Counted from the first letter of the stretch, positions 44,601 to 55,917 are shown. The stretch: DNA of 64,000 bases from Papaver somniferum (GCF_003573695.1 NW_020650859.1:1550001-1614000); one strand, 5' to 3'. Numbers and translations are program-made. The notes: a model not told the origin generated them from the sequence alone.

Positions 44601-45829
44601 AGACATGAATACCTAAACTACAACAAAGCTCCTGCCATTATCTTTGTTCTACCCACAACAATTGCACTTCTGAAGAACTCCAACGATTATGAAGGACTCT
44701 TAACCTGGAAAATGTTCAACAATTTTTAAGCAACAAGAACCAGAATAGTATACGAGAAAGTTAAATGAACCTAAAATAGTCAAATTATACGAAATTTGGT
44801 GAATTAGAACCTCATACTATCGTCTGACTTCCCAAAACCCGCAAAAAAACGAAAACTGCACATCCCGTAAAACATAATTTAAACTAAATTTATGAAAAAT
44901 TATAAGAAACCATTAAATTAAAATCAAAACTAACCTGATTCTCATCATCTGTAAATTGATTATCATCAAGAGAAACAATACCTAAACTGAATTCAAATAT
45001 GAAATTATTAGGATTTCCATGACTGAACTCTGACTGAGATCGAGGGTATTTATAATCTCACATTATATCTTACAGGTTCTCACTGGAAATTCCAATATGC
45101 TAACAACCAATCTTTCCTAATCCAACGTAGGAACCGCAACACTTCTCCATCTCCTTCGTTAATCACCAAGTTGTACGATTGAAACCTCACTCTTCTTCTC
45201 TATTTTTCCAGTCGAATCTTCACGAAATCTATCTTTTAAATACTCCTCCCATTGTTCCGGACTCTCGAGACCTCTCGTATAGATAAATAACCAGCCATAT
45301 GAGCCATGGCTAGCCGACGGTGAGCAATGAGCTCTGGTGCAGAGATATCAAACCAGGAAAAGAAATGTGAATTGCTGGTCGAGAGAAGAATGGAAGGGAA
45401 ATAGGTTAGGGTGGGCAAAAACCTCGTCTTATCCTGGTAGCCTGAAGCGAAAAACCTCGTCTGCTACATTAATGACTGAAGTGGCTGCCCTGAGGAAGAG
45501 TTATGGATGCTTATGCTATAATTACTCTGGCTATATAGCAACGGTTTTCATAAAGATAAGTAAGGATAATGTAAGCAATGGTGACAGAATAAAACTGTTA
45601 CGATAACACAGGCATACAGTAACCAATGTTCTTAAACAGTTACAATATGCACCTTAGATGACATTTAAAAACTGTTACAGTATATTACTTATAAGCAGAA
45701 GTAATATGTAACAACTCTTACAGAAAACTGTTACCATTAATCAACGCCCCAATATTTAGTAACAGGTAATTTAAGAATTGTCACCTTATAAAATGACGAA
45801 CTGTTACCAATAGTCATTTTTCTACTAGA
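41699..45829. mobile_element. Second CACTA-like element, non-autonomous
   Basis: The left end is CACTAGTAGATAAATGACT. The right end AGTCATTTTTCTACTAGA is its inverse with the terminal bases altered. TAT flanks both sides (41696-41698 and 45830-45832), fitting a 3-bp duplication. Subterminal arrays of GGTAACAGTT/AACTGTTACC occupy 41717-42170 and 45540-45820. This array motif differs from that of the CACTA element at 28653, so it belongs to another family. No transposase frame was found in 4131 bp; the plus ORF 45337-45606 has no motif. Confidence 0.85.
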
Positions 45830-46083
45830 TATGTTCATGCATAGTTCATGGAAATAAGGGAAAAGTTAGTATATGACATATTATCAGCATTATGCTCCAT
45901 ATAAAGATATCTCATGCTGATAGTAACGCCAAATTTTCATCTGTGATCATTAATTATTTTGTCTATCCTCTGCTGATCTTCTTTCTTATAATATAGGTCA
46001 TTAATGTGAATCGGATTATGCATGAACCTCTTGACGAAGCAGAGATGTCGAGTAACCTTGTTGGTTGTTATGCTAGCTGAAAA

Positions 46084-47485
46084 CCAAGAAAAAGAATATT
46101 CGATGAAAACCTCTCAAATATAGAAATTTTTACCAAAATCTGTAGAAACTGCAACAAAAGATAATGAAACTTTTCCTTACACTTAATAATCCTTTATTGT
46201 TAGTACGATGTAACCCAGATGTAAGTCGTAAATCTTCTTCTTAAAAAACTTGATAAAACTTAGTAAAACTTAAAAGATTTCTTAGATTCAAAACAAAGTA
46301 TGACATGAAGTTATAAAACTTATAACTTCAAAGACTTGATGAGATTTAGAGAAAAAAACTTATGAAACCAACTTCTTGTGCGGAGAAATAGAACTTTAGA
46401 TGATGAAAAAGAAAGTACAATGACGAAAAACAAAATATGTATCGTTGATAGCAAAGAAAATAACAACTCACAGGTTCTAGTCCCTTTGTCTGGCGCCAAA
46501 ATGTAGCCACACGAAATCCTCTGACTACACCTAAGAGAATACACACGATCAAACTTACTAAAAACTATTGAATGGATAACAATTAAGCCATTTTTATTGT
46601 TTTCTTATAAGGTTTATACACCGAGAGATGGAGATATTTTTCGAAGGATACAAAACCTAATTTACTCTCAGAATTCTCTTTTATCAAACTATTTCTTTGG
46701 TTAGACAAAATCACATTACCCTCTCCATTGCTCTCTTTCTCTATTTATAGGTATTTTACATATTGGATGATATCTAAAAAAGTAATTTCTTCTTTTACAA
46801 AGGATTCTAGGTCAAAGATTATATCCTATAGACATAGATCATGCTTTTCATGTGAACTCTATCTTCATCGCCGAGATGTCTGCGCTGAGTTCGATAGATC
46901 ATCGCAGTCTGATTCATATTCCCATCATAACCGTTCTTTATCGTACTTCCTTCATCGTCAATTGTTATATCTGCCTATTCCTTTTGCTACTTTTTATTTG
47001 TCGTGCTTCTAAATAGGGGTGCACATACGCTACTCATACCCGCCAACTCTACCCTACCCGCCAGTTTTTTAACCGTATCCTACCCTATCCACTATTTGGC
47101 GGGTAGGGTGGCGGGTAAAGATTTTCTTTAACCGCCAGTAAACAGGTAGGGTGGCGGGTATATGTCATATCCTACCCATCCTACCTAGGGGTGCACATAC
47201 CCTCCAACCCTACCCTACCCGCCAGTTTTTTAACCGTATCCTACCTTATCCATTATTTGGCGTGTAGGGTGACGGGTAAAGATTTTCTTAACCGCCAGTA
47301 AACGGGTAGGGTGGCAGGTATAGGCCATATCCTACCCACCCTACCCGTTGTGCAGCCCTACTTCTAAACTTCCAAACTATGGCGAGACGATATTTCGTAC
47401 CCACAGCTTCTTCGACTTAAAACTTTGAACCCTTAACATAATATATATTGCCATAACTCACTATTCTCCATGGAATTCAAATTTT
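46084..47485. repeat. Dispersed repeat, copy 2, interrupted by a hAT MITE
   Basis: Direct-orientation match to 33783-34827 (see copy 1). It preserves the PBS-like sequence TGGCGCCAGACAAAGGGACT on the minus strand (46479-46498), followed four bases on by an LTR-like end at 46502. It is interrupted by 47014-47360. Confidence 0.8.
47014..47360. mobile_element. hAT-type MITE made of two tandem 172-bp halves
   Basis: Starts TAGGGGTGCACATACG and ends GTTGTGCAGCCCTA, an imperfect terminal inverted repeat. An 8-bp target duplication CTTCTAAA flanks it (47006-47013 and 47361-47368). The uninterrupted single CTTCTAAA is present in the sister repeat at 34703-34710, so this is a proven insertion. Internally the sequence from 47014 restarts at 47186 (TAGGGGTGCACATACC), so the MITE is a head-to-tail near-dimer. 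It is rich in GGCGGGTAGGGT motifs in both orientations. Confidence 0.92.
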
Positions 47486-47504
47486 ATCTCTAGGACCGTC
47501 TTGC

Positions 47505-47714
47505 CTCTCACATAAATAAGACTCATGTGACCTATAATACCATCTCCTTGCTAGTCCAAGGGTCGAGGGATCTCATATGTATGAGATGCGGGATAGACTG
47601 CCAAATACACCTCGATGAGTGTCCTCTCACAGAAATAACACTCATGTGACCTATAATACCATCTCCTTGCTAGTCCAAGGGTCGAGGGATCTCATTATGT
47701 ATGAGATGTGGGAT
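47505..47714. repeat. Tandem duplication, 119-bp period
   Basis: Two units start at CTCTCACA(T/G)AAATAA (47505 and 47624). Both contain ACTCATGTGACCTATAATAC, CATCTCCTTGCTAGTCCAAG and GTCGAGGGATCTCAT, and end ATGAGATG(C/T)GGGAT. They are well conserved. The style (a GATGTGGGA end) resembles LTR or solo-LTR tails. Confidence 0.85.
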
Positions 47715-48429
47715 GGGAAAATAGGAATATGTCCCGTTTTCACTAGTTCGTTTGGAAATCTATCCCATGCCGAAAAAAATTAAGAAATCTATTTTAAAGA
47801 GAAAAAAACTGTTAGATTCTTAACAGGCCACATGTGTGGGATTATACATGCGTGAATATTACAATTTTGCTCTTCACATTTACATTTTTTCCCTTCGCCT
47901 AAGGGACTTTTAACATTTGATTGCACGCGCTTTTGGCAATGATATTAATCAGTATTGACTAACTCTCCATGCAGGAGTAAATAATGTAGAGTTTCGATGA
48001 ATTTCTAGTTTGCTAGCTGTATTGCATACTTCAGCATAAAATCATCTACAGCGTGAAGTTCGTGTGTAATGTGCCTGTGTTAATTTTGTGGAGCTGGCAA
48101 CGAAACCATTAATAATTTAATACGCACAACGACGCTAAATGTTTAACGTATGTGTATTCACAAGAAATAATCACTGTGAAATGATGAACGTGCCTCATTG
48201 ACAAGTCTAACGAAGGACAAACTTCGCTAGGTGTATGCAATGATATTACCCATCGCCCTATCAAGCCAGAGCAAAAAATGCAACATTAAAAACAATTTGA
48301 GAACTGAAGTTAAAACTCAAATGTGGAAAAATTGTGATGATTTGGCAACAAAATAAGAAGAACGAAGATTGTCTTAACAGAAAACATTGACTAGTGCTAG
48401 TGTTGTCTTGTTTCCCTTTTGGCTTGCTA
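47715..48429. other. Intergenic AT-rich stretch
   Basis: Contains a diverged relative (47781-47890) of the repeat at 38134-38220. Nothing else supported. Confidence 0.4.
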
Positions 48430-48646
48430 GTTGCTACATATGTATACAAGTCTTTTTAACCGATGTATAGATGACGAAGTAGCAACCTTTGGAGTTGTCG
48501 TTAGACACACTTGCCCTGCTCTCTTGGTTCCAGTGGGCATCTTTTTTGGTGTTGACGTAGCAACAAAAGAACTTCCATTCACCTCACACTCAGTTATAGC
48601 TTTCTTCCTCTTGGGGTTGGATCCAACCTCTCCACCTTTCCACCAT
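48430..48646 (-). pseudogene. Possible coding fragment, Lys/Ser/Thr-rich
   Basis: A minus frame open for about 70 codons between stops reads KGGEVGSNPKRKKAITECEV, NGSSFVATSTPKKMPTGTKR, AGQVCLTTTPKVATSSSIHR. Its composition looks like a basic, nuclear-type linker. There is no start codon context, no homology that I recognise and no neighbouring exon, so it is most likely a relic. Confidence 0.2.
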
Positions 48647-49830
48647 TAGTTGTAAACTTCTGCATATGACAAACTATTTCAGATAGAAGCATTATTACTC
48701 TTGTATATTTTTACAAGTAAACTTGATGGTTTTGCTTATGTTAAGACCAGTTGTAGAATGGTACACTCTTAGAAATTAATGGCACTATATTTAATTTTAT
48801 TTGATATTAAAAACTAAACTACAATGGCACTCACTTAATAGTCTTTCCCAGGAATCCAAACTTAGATACCTGAACTTGGAAATTAAAATCTGAGTTGCAT
48901 ACCTAATTGTATGTTCGATCATTGAAAAATACGCAGCAATTCTTAGCTTTAGCAAAAATGACCACCATATATTGTTTCTGCTGATGAGATAGCAACTAGC
49001 TACCATAATCAAAAGTGAACATGGAGATCTTAATCTATAGACCTTGGAGGGAGAACATAGAAAAATTCAACAAAGACCAAAATATTGCAATTGTGCAGAC
49101 AAACCAAAATAGTGATTCCAGCTCTTATTTTTTAAGTAAAACAAAATTAAAATAACATCAAACAGTAAATTTAGATAGCATATTCCTTAAAAAAAAAAAA
49201 AAAAAAAAAAGCCAGAATAGTGGATTGACATCCAGTTTTTATCTATGGATCACACAGTAGCTTTAATTATTGGACACAAATAGCATTATGCACTATGCTA
49301 GCTATTCCATTAGTTTACCTAGCTAAAAAATAACTATTCCATTAGTTTGTTTCCATTGGCATAAAATTCTGGTTTTGCCAGATTTGTTTATTGACTACTA
49401 GCCTATATTGTTTATCATCTCATCTATCGAGCCTAATTACATGCAACAATATATCATTTATAAGCAATAACGAAGAGTATTGCATGTTATTTAACCCATC
49501 AAATACATGTTTAAACAAAATCCCCAAGGTGTTCGGGTGCTGTTTCATAAATTCCAATAAAGAAAAATGAAAAAACTAGAGTGGTAATAAAATTTGAGAT
49601 CGACATTCAAAAGAAAACAAAGATTTTGTGGAAAAAATTTCTTTCTTAGTCTTGAATTTTATTTATGGTATCCAAACGGACCAAACACTTGTATGCATCT
49701 TATGGTAACAAAGAGGTTGGTACTTGCACCCACACGTGTAAGTCAACCGGCATAAGTCAACTAACAGAGATGAGGATGTTTTTTCTAATTTCTCATCGTT
49801 AGGGAGGAAATTTAAATAAATCAATTTCTC
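48647..49830. other. Intergenic stretch upstream of the SPT16-like gene
   Basis: A poly-A tract of about 22 bases at 49189-49210 may mark the tail of a retroposon. No gene found. Confidence 0.4.
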
Positions 49831-49835
49831 GGCTC

Positions 49836-49842
49836 TATAAAT
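49836..49842 (+). promoter_or_regulatory. TATA box of the SPT16-like gene
   Basis: TATAAAT preceded by CTC, in a region that becomes pyrimidine-rich downstream (CTTCTTCTTC at 49920-49933), as in plant 5'UTRs. It is about 310 bases before the coding start, with a UTR intron between. Confidence 0.55.
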
Positions 49843-49968
49843 TTGGGGATTCGTTTATTTCTGAGATTATTATTCCATTTTTATTGATTACACTCTCCGC
49901 AGTCGTATTTATCCGGGGTTCTTCTTCTTCTTCTCAGCATCGACATCAGATAATTGGCATAATTAAAG

Positions 49969-50110
49969 GTACGTTCGTTAACCTAATTTCATCTTCTTCT
50001 TCGATCTGTATGAAGTAATGTCTGTATGTTTTCAATTTGAATTTTTTTTAGAATCTAGGGTTTCGCAATTTGGGGATTTTTATGCATCTTTCTTTATTTT
50101 GATTTTCTAG
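49969..50110 (+). other. Intron in the 5'UTR of the SPT16-like gene
   Basis: Donor AAAG|GTACGT, acceptor TTTTCTAG|AGATT, T-rich interior with AGGGTTTCG. A 5'UTR intron before a single coding exon is also, as I remember it, the arrangement of plant SPT16 genes. Confidence 0.5.
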
Positions 50111-50152
50111 AGATTGGTATTTATTTGCAATGGAATGGAAGGATGATGAGAG

Positions 50153-51757
50153 ATGCTAGACCAGGAATACAGATTGTTTGGTACTATGTGGTCTGGTGAT
50201 ATGGTTTTTAAAAACTTCAGTGCCCGATTGAAATATCAGAATCGTCACTGTACTGAAGCTCTCTGGGATGAGATTATCAGGTCTGATAATAAAGAGATGT
50301 ATATGGAGGAGTTACGCAGGCAGAGACAGCGGAGACTCGGCCGCAGATATCTCAGAGAGACTGCCTTGAGGTTAGGTGTGATTAAGCCACTGGTGATCAA
50401 GCCTGACTCTAGACAAGCCATAGGGAACATAAAAGCAAAATCTCAAGCATTGGCAACGCAGAGGGAAAATTACAAAAAGAGAAAATCTCAAGGAGCTGTA
50501 GATTGTGCTGCCACGACATTGGTAACGCTAAGGCACAAATACCAGCATACACGGTTGTTCAATGTGTCAATCCATCCCTGCATAGTAAGAGGACGGCGTG
50601 GAAAAAATGTGACTGGTACTCTCGAAGCCCATTTAAACGGTTTCCAGTATTCAAACAGTTGTATTCCCTTTAAGATTAATATTATGTATAGTGATATAAG
50701 GTATGCCTTCACTCAAGATGGAGATGAGCAGAGTGCCCCGTTCTGCCACTTGCACTTGCACAAACCGATCTTGGTGGGGACTGAAATGACACAGAATATC
50801 CAGTTCCGTATGGTGCTGAACTTAGGGGGAAGGAAGAAGAGACCTGCTCATGGTTCGGCTAACTTTGAAAAAGAGCTGCAAAAGATTAGAGATGATAATA
50901 ATAGGGTTATGCGGGAGTTTAGACTCAAAGTTGATGGTATTTTGGATCCATTGCCATTTAGGCTTACCTGTGATTATGTGGATACGGAAAGAGGATTCTG
51001 TGGCGAGCTTCACTTGAAGGAGCACCCTCCATTTTCAACCATTTTTGTCTTCTCGTACTTTACCCTGGTGCAACTCAATCACACACCTTTCACTGTTGTC
51101 ACACTGAAAGAGATCGAGATTGTCAATCTGGTGGAAGTTGGGTCTGACATGGAGATGTTTAATATGACAATCGTGTTCAAGAACTTCGAGCTCGATGTGC
51201 TTCAGATCAAATCAATTCCTTCAGCAAAGCGCATTAGCATCAAAGGGTCACTTCACCTTGCTGATGTCAAATACTACGAAAATAAGCAGGATATTCCAGA
51301 TTGGGGGTCAAAACTGGAGGAAATAAGAGCTGACCCAAAGGAGTTCATAAAGAATGGTGGATGGAACTTCCTCGATCTGGAGACTGCTAAGAACTCTGAT
51401 AGCTCAGGAGATGAGTATAGTATTGGTTCTTACTCCTCAGAATCTGACTCTTCAGTGGAGAGTCTTGGTAATCGCAACAGCCTTGTCTCCGACTTCCCCT
51501 GCAGATTTGGTAAATACTCCTACAAAGCACCTGGTCAAGCATCTGATTCAGACCCAAGAAAAGAAGAAAAGAAACAGACTACATTGATTCAGAAAACATG
51601 GACTATGGCAGAAAGAAAACAGGTAATGGTATCATCGGATGAATGTGACTCGGACCCAGAAGTGAAAGGAAAAAAGGCCACAGCACAGACGAAGCCGAGT
51701 ACGGTAAGAAGACGGAGAAAGTTGGTAATGACCGAAGAATCTGGTGAGGAAGAATAG
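50153..51757 (+). CDS. Truncated SPT16-like FACT subunit paralogue, intronless, 534 aa
   Basis: Related to SPT16, the histone H2A-H2B/H3-H4 chaperone subunit of FACT. Residues 52-75 (EELRRQRQRRLGRRYLRETA) match the linker before the middle domain. Residues 119-166 (AATTLVTLRHKYQ, RGRRGKNVTGTLEAHLNGFQ) and 181-220 (DIRYAFTQ, HLHLHKPILVGTEMTQNIQF) match the middle domain. TPFTVVTLKEIEIVNLVEVG (311-330), MTIVFKNFELDVLQIKSIPS and NGGWNFLDLE (401-410) match the Rtt106-like tandem PH part. The N-terminal peptidase-like domain and most of the dimerization segment are absent: 534 aa against roughly 1070 for plant SPT16. The C terminus has Ser/Asp runs mixed with Lys/Arg instead of a pure acidic tail. 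Three short upstream ATGs (50130, 50135, 50143) precede the start at 50153. The frame is uninterrupted, so it may be functional. Confidence 0.85.
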   Translation: MLDQEYRLFGTMWSGDMVFKNFSARLKYQNRHCTEALWDEIIRSDNKEMYMEELRRQRQRRLGRRYLRETALRLGVIKPLVIKPDSRQAIGNIKAKSQALATQRENYKKRKSQGAVDCAATTLVTLRHKYQHTRLFNVSIHPCIVRGRRGKNVTGTLEAHLNGFQYSNSCIPFKINIMYSDIRYAFTQDGDEQSAPFCHLHLHKPILVGTEMTQNIQFRMVLNLGGRKKRPAHGSANFEKELQKIRDDNNRVMREFRLKVDGILDPLPFRLTCDYVDTERGFCGELHLKEHPPFSTIFVFSYFTLVQLNHTPFTVVTLKEIEIVNLVEVGSDMEMFNMTIVFKNFELDVLQIKSIPSAKRISIKGSLHLADVKYYENKQDIPDWGSKLEEIRADPKEFIKNGGWNFLDLETAKNSDSSGDEYSIGSYSSESDSSVESLGNRNSLVSDFPCRFGKYSYKAPGQASDSDPRKEEKKQTTLIQKTWTMAERKQVMVSSDECDSDPEVKGKKATAQTKPSTVRRRRKLVMTEESGEEE

Positions 51758-52632
51758 AGTGGAGCATAAAAAAGGTTAGGGGTTACATTTGTTTTCAAGT
51801 TACTTGTAGTAGTAAAATGACAGATGCTGGCATATCGTATCGATTAATTAGTACTTGCTTCTATGTATGGATCCCTCCAATAGAGAATCCTTTTTTGTAA
51901 CTTTACAAAACCTTTCGCATCTTTGTCGTGTTTTAAGCAGTGGGGTGAAGTAAATAACCTCAAGGTGAATGCAACAAGAAATCAAGCTGGTTATTGTGTG
52001 CAAGTCGGGTGTTTTTCATGATTCAGTATAGAGTACAGATAAACAGACTAAAATAATTGGTTCAGAATGAGCATAGTACTACTCCATGAATTATACTCAC
52101 TCTGTCCCATATTAGTTGAGTCATTTGTAGTTTGCACAATTATTAAGGCAAGAAAGGAAGGAGAGTATGTTTAGGTATTTTTTACAAGTATGCCCTTATA
52201 CATAATAACTTGTAAAACTTCGAAATAATTTTCCTTTTAAACTATACCACGGTTTTTCATAACACAAGATTGGTTAAAAAGACCAAAATCAACAATTTCT
52301 GGGTGAAAAAAACATCTAAATTTTGATACTGTTTAAATGGACAAAAATGTAAAAATAGCCAGGAAGTAAACAGTTTTATCCTAGCCATTTTCAAATATTT
52401 TTTCTTATTATTAATTTACATCAGGATGCATCCAGTTTCATCCTCGCTATTTTTTAAGTTTAAGCCAGGATGAATCCAGTTTCGTTTTTGTTATTTTTTT
52501 TGGTGTTTATTTCACCCATACTAATTTTTACTCGTCCATTAGAACCATGTTTTAAAAATATTTGGGCACATGACCCATTTTCCGTGTATGCAAATAGGAA
52601 TGTTGCAATAAGAATAAGAATATTGTGATAAT
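51758..52632. other. 3' flank of the SPT16-like gene with small repeats
   Basis: At 52097 TACTCACTCTGTCCCATATT resembles the left end of a Stowaway MITE, but no matching right end was found. Two imperfect units (CAGGATGCATCCAGTTTCAT at about 52421 and CAGGATGAATCCAGTTTCG at about 52466) form a short tandem repeat. Confidence 0.45.
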
Positions 52633-55136
52633 TAGAGCTGGCAAACGGGCGGGGCGGGGGCTGGCTTGTTACGGGTTACACGGGTTCGGGTTAACACGGG
52701 TCAAAACCCGCGGGTTGATATTCTTCACGGGTGGTCATTTCTTAAACCCGCACACGTAACGGGTTAAACCTGCGGGTTCACGGGTTAACCCGTTTATGGT
52801 GAGTCAACTCGCCAGAAACCGATTTGACAGAGTTTCCTCTGATTTATGAATCAATCCAATCAACAGATTCAACATTCACATACTCACAGTGACAGTTTCA
52901 GCCTGTCACACGCCAAAATTTACAATCCAATGCCGATAGAACGAAGAACAAACAAATAATGGCAATCACAAAAACTTTGTATCATTTAAATTATAAAATC
53001 TTTTGCTCTCGAAGAAGAACCCCTAAAATTTTCATCTAAATGAAAGCTCATGCACAGGCTTCTGTTATCCTCCCAAACCATGACCTGCGAAAAAAAAAGT
53101 GTAATAAAGATCAAAATTATACCATGGGAAATGTTTTGTACATCTGATGTCCATATTCATACAACAAATTATTATGCCAGTTGTTCTCGGCTTTTGTTTC
53201 TCGCATCATTAAACTTTCGCACCATCAAAAGAAACCTAAGTTACATTTTACATGAGATATTGTAGTGATAAATGCATGGCAATGATTTCATGTTGATTCA
53301 TGAAAGATAGTAGTTATCATGTCCTTCCGGAGGAAGTTCTGCCTTACAAAATTATTCCACATAGAGTGAATAACCTGGGCAAGATTCATCAAACACATCT
53401 CGTAGTTATTAAATGAAAAACACAGACACATTATAGGATTTCTAAATTTAAAACGAAAGTGTTTTCACTCTAAGGTGTACATTTCCAGATGCGTAGACTT
53501 CAGCTTGCAAGCTCAAGCAGAAGTGAACTTCGCCATTTTTAATCCAATCCATGACTGGATTAGTCTATGCATTCAGTTTTATCAAACAAAATACTTAGCT
53601 AGTGATGTGGTAAGGATTTGGCAACTAATAACTGGAAAAACAAAACTAATTAATTATCTTGTCATTTTTGAATAGACTGCATAATTTAGTTAACTGTAGG
53701 CTAATAAACATGGCCGAATGAAGCAGAATTTACCTGATTACCCGACAACAACTTACTTTGGCAATTTAAGTGGATGAGCTATGATTTGAGTTTAGTCCTC
53801 TTTTGCTAATCTTTAAACTAATTGGTTAAGCTTAAGTCAGCGTGAAGAGAGCTATAGACAAAACTGAGTCTGCATAATCAATCCTACGCACCTTTCTAAG
53901 CAAATTGTTTTAAGCTTGAAAAATGGTGCCTTGCTGTTCCACTAAGTCAAAAAAAGAAAAAAGCAAAAAATAGAATCAAAATACTACATGAAGAGTCGTC
54001 AGTTTGTAACTCATCAGTATTCTCATAGTTAATTTTTTGCCATCCAGAACATGAACTATGCTCTCATAAACTTGTTTACCTTCAAACTGACATAGGTTCC
54101 TCGGTGCACTCCAGCAACCATCTCCATACTAACTGATTCCTCTCTGCAAAATAAAAAGACAGAGGCAGTATTGAATTACACCACAAAAACACAAAATAAA
54201 AGAACTGTGAAAAAACAACAAAATAGAATCAGAAAATTTATTAAAATCCATACCTCTGTGCCTAAGCACCTTCGGTGAAATGTGTAAGAAACCCAATCTT
54301 AGTTATTTATCATTTTCAACACAAATCGATATAACAGTAAAAGAGATACAATGAAATCTATGGCAAACAAAAAAGAACACCCAAATTTCAAAACTCAAAA
54401 CTCATTTAAATAGGGTTACCTTAAGCAGTATGGTTTTAGCACGAAAATGTTCCAGGATGTTTTTTTCTGTTGAATCCAAATCAGAAATATCAACCATCAA
54501 AACCACTTCCCGTGAACATCTCCAATTGTTGTTGTAGAAACAAATTCGACATAACTCATCATGAATTCATCATCAGATCTCAGATCACGCTTTTACAAAT
54601 CGAAATCTCTGATTTCTCTTGATTCAAACTTGACAGCCGCAGCAGCTGCTAATCTCTCACTTGCACTGCAAAAAGAAAAAATAAACATCAACAATATCAA
54701 ATCTGCAACCCTGTAGTATAAGGAAATAAAAAGGATAATAATTGATATGAGAAGGAACGGAGAATGAAGGAGATAACAAACCCTGAGACAGATAAAGACC
54801 TAGCTTTTACTCACACAAGTCACAGCCTAATAAAGATGGGTTTTTTTTTAGCAGAGAAGACACGGACGGAGAAGACGAAAGCAGAGAAGATAAGAATCTA
54901 GGGTTTTTTATGTTTTTATACCCAGGCCAGGAGAGGAGACACGCGGCATAAATGGAAGTGCGGGTTAACGGGTTAACCCGCGATTTTACGGGCCGGGACG
55001 GGTTAACCCGTTTCTTGACGGGTTGCCATTTCTCCAACCCGAACCCGGCTTGTGTAGAAACCAGCTAGTCCGGGTTCGGGTTTTCACGGATCGGGCACGG
55101 GTTAACCCGTGGGTTTCGGCTTGTTTACCAGCTCTA
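52633..55136. mobile_element. Non-autonomous hAT element, 2.5 kb
   Basis: Ends TAGAGCTGGCAAACGGGC and, inverted, TAGAGCTGGTAAACAAGCC. A perfect 8-bp target duplication GTGATAAT lies at 52625-52632 and 55137-55144. Both subterminal regions (52650-52800 and 54955-55115) are dense with the palindrome CGGGTTAACCCG and the half-motif ACGGGTT, likely transposase-binding repeats. The 2.1-kb interior has no hAT transposase and no ORF above about 75 codons; it is AT-rich with several T/A tracts and resembles intron-rich plant gene DNA, but no captured gene is recognised. Confidence 0.93.
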
Positions 55137-55181
55137 GTGATAATGCTTAAAGAACACCATATTAGTGAAAAAATTGTCCAT

Positions 55182-55325
55182 CTAGCAAAAACTAGATTAG
55201 AGAAAAACACCCCTTACAAATATACGTCAGATGGCCTTCACCATAGCATCCCTCGAATATTTTTTTCATCTAACAAAAGCTAGATTAGTGAAAACCACTC
55301 CTTATCAAAGTACGTCCGATGGCCT
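55182..55325. repeat. Tandem duplication, 88-bp period
   Basis: Units at 55182-55237 and 55270-55325: CTAxCAAAAxCTAGATTAG, then ACGTC(A/C)GATGGCCT. The second differs at a few positions. Confidence 0.8.
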
Positions 55326-55917
55326 GATTAAAATGAGCGTCCCCAAATGAGGGTTCTAACTTCTAAATCATTACCGGCTAGGAGGATAGCCCATATATGA
55401 CTATGCATTAGCCCAGGCTCATATACAACAAAGTTGCGTTCTTTTAGAACGATTTTTTGGGCACCATTGTTTTTTACGGGGTCCATGATTTTATTAGGCC
55501 ACTGCCTTATAGTTATAAGGATGTCCTAAAAGATGGAGATGACTAGTTTACCCTTTAACCTAATAAAAATTATAACTCTATAATCTTTTTTTCTCTATCC
55601 TACAATTTTTCTTCTTCTCTTCTTCGTCAATTTATGATAATCTAAACCTGATCATATACAAATCTAATCAAAACCATCAAATTTTAATCGTCGTCGATTA
55701 ATTGAATTTTTATCATCGATTAATCAATCTTTTGTAAACAAACTCGTCGATAGATATTTTCCCACAAACTCATTACTTCTAATTCGTTTTTGATTGAAAA
55801 TTTTGACTACTAGTCATCAAAATAGCTTAGGAATTTTGTTGAAAAACTTTGTCGAACTAGCCAAACTTGCTGGAAATGAAGAACATGAAGAACAGTTCGG
55901 CTATTTCGCAAAAAATA
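55326..55917. other. Intergenic stretch
   Basis: AT-rich, no gene or named repeat seen. Confidence 0.4.

Noticed and set aside
45337..45606. Plus-strand ORF inside the second CACTA-like element as a transposase
   Set aside because: No transposase motif, short and basic; overlaps subterminal repeats.
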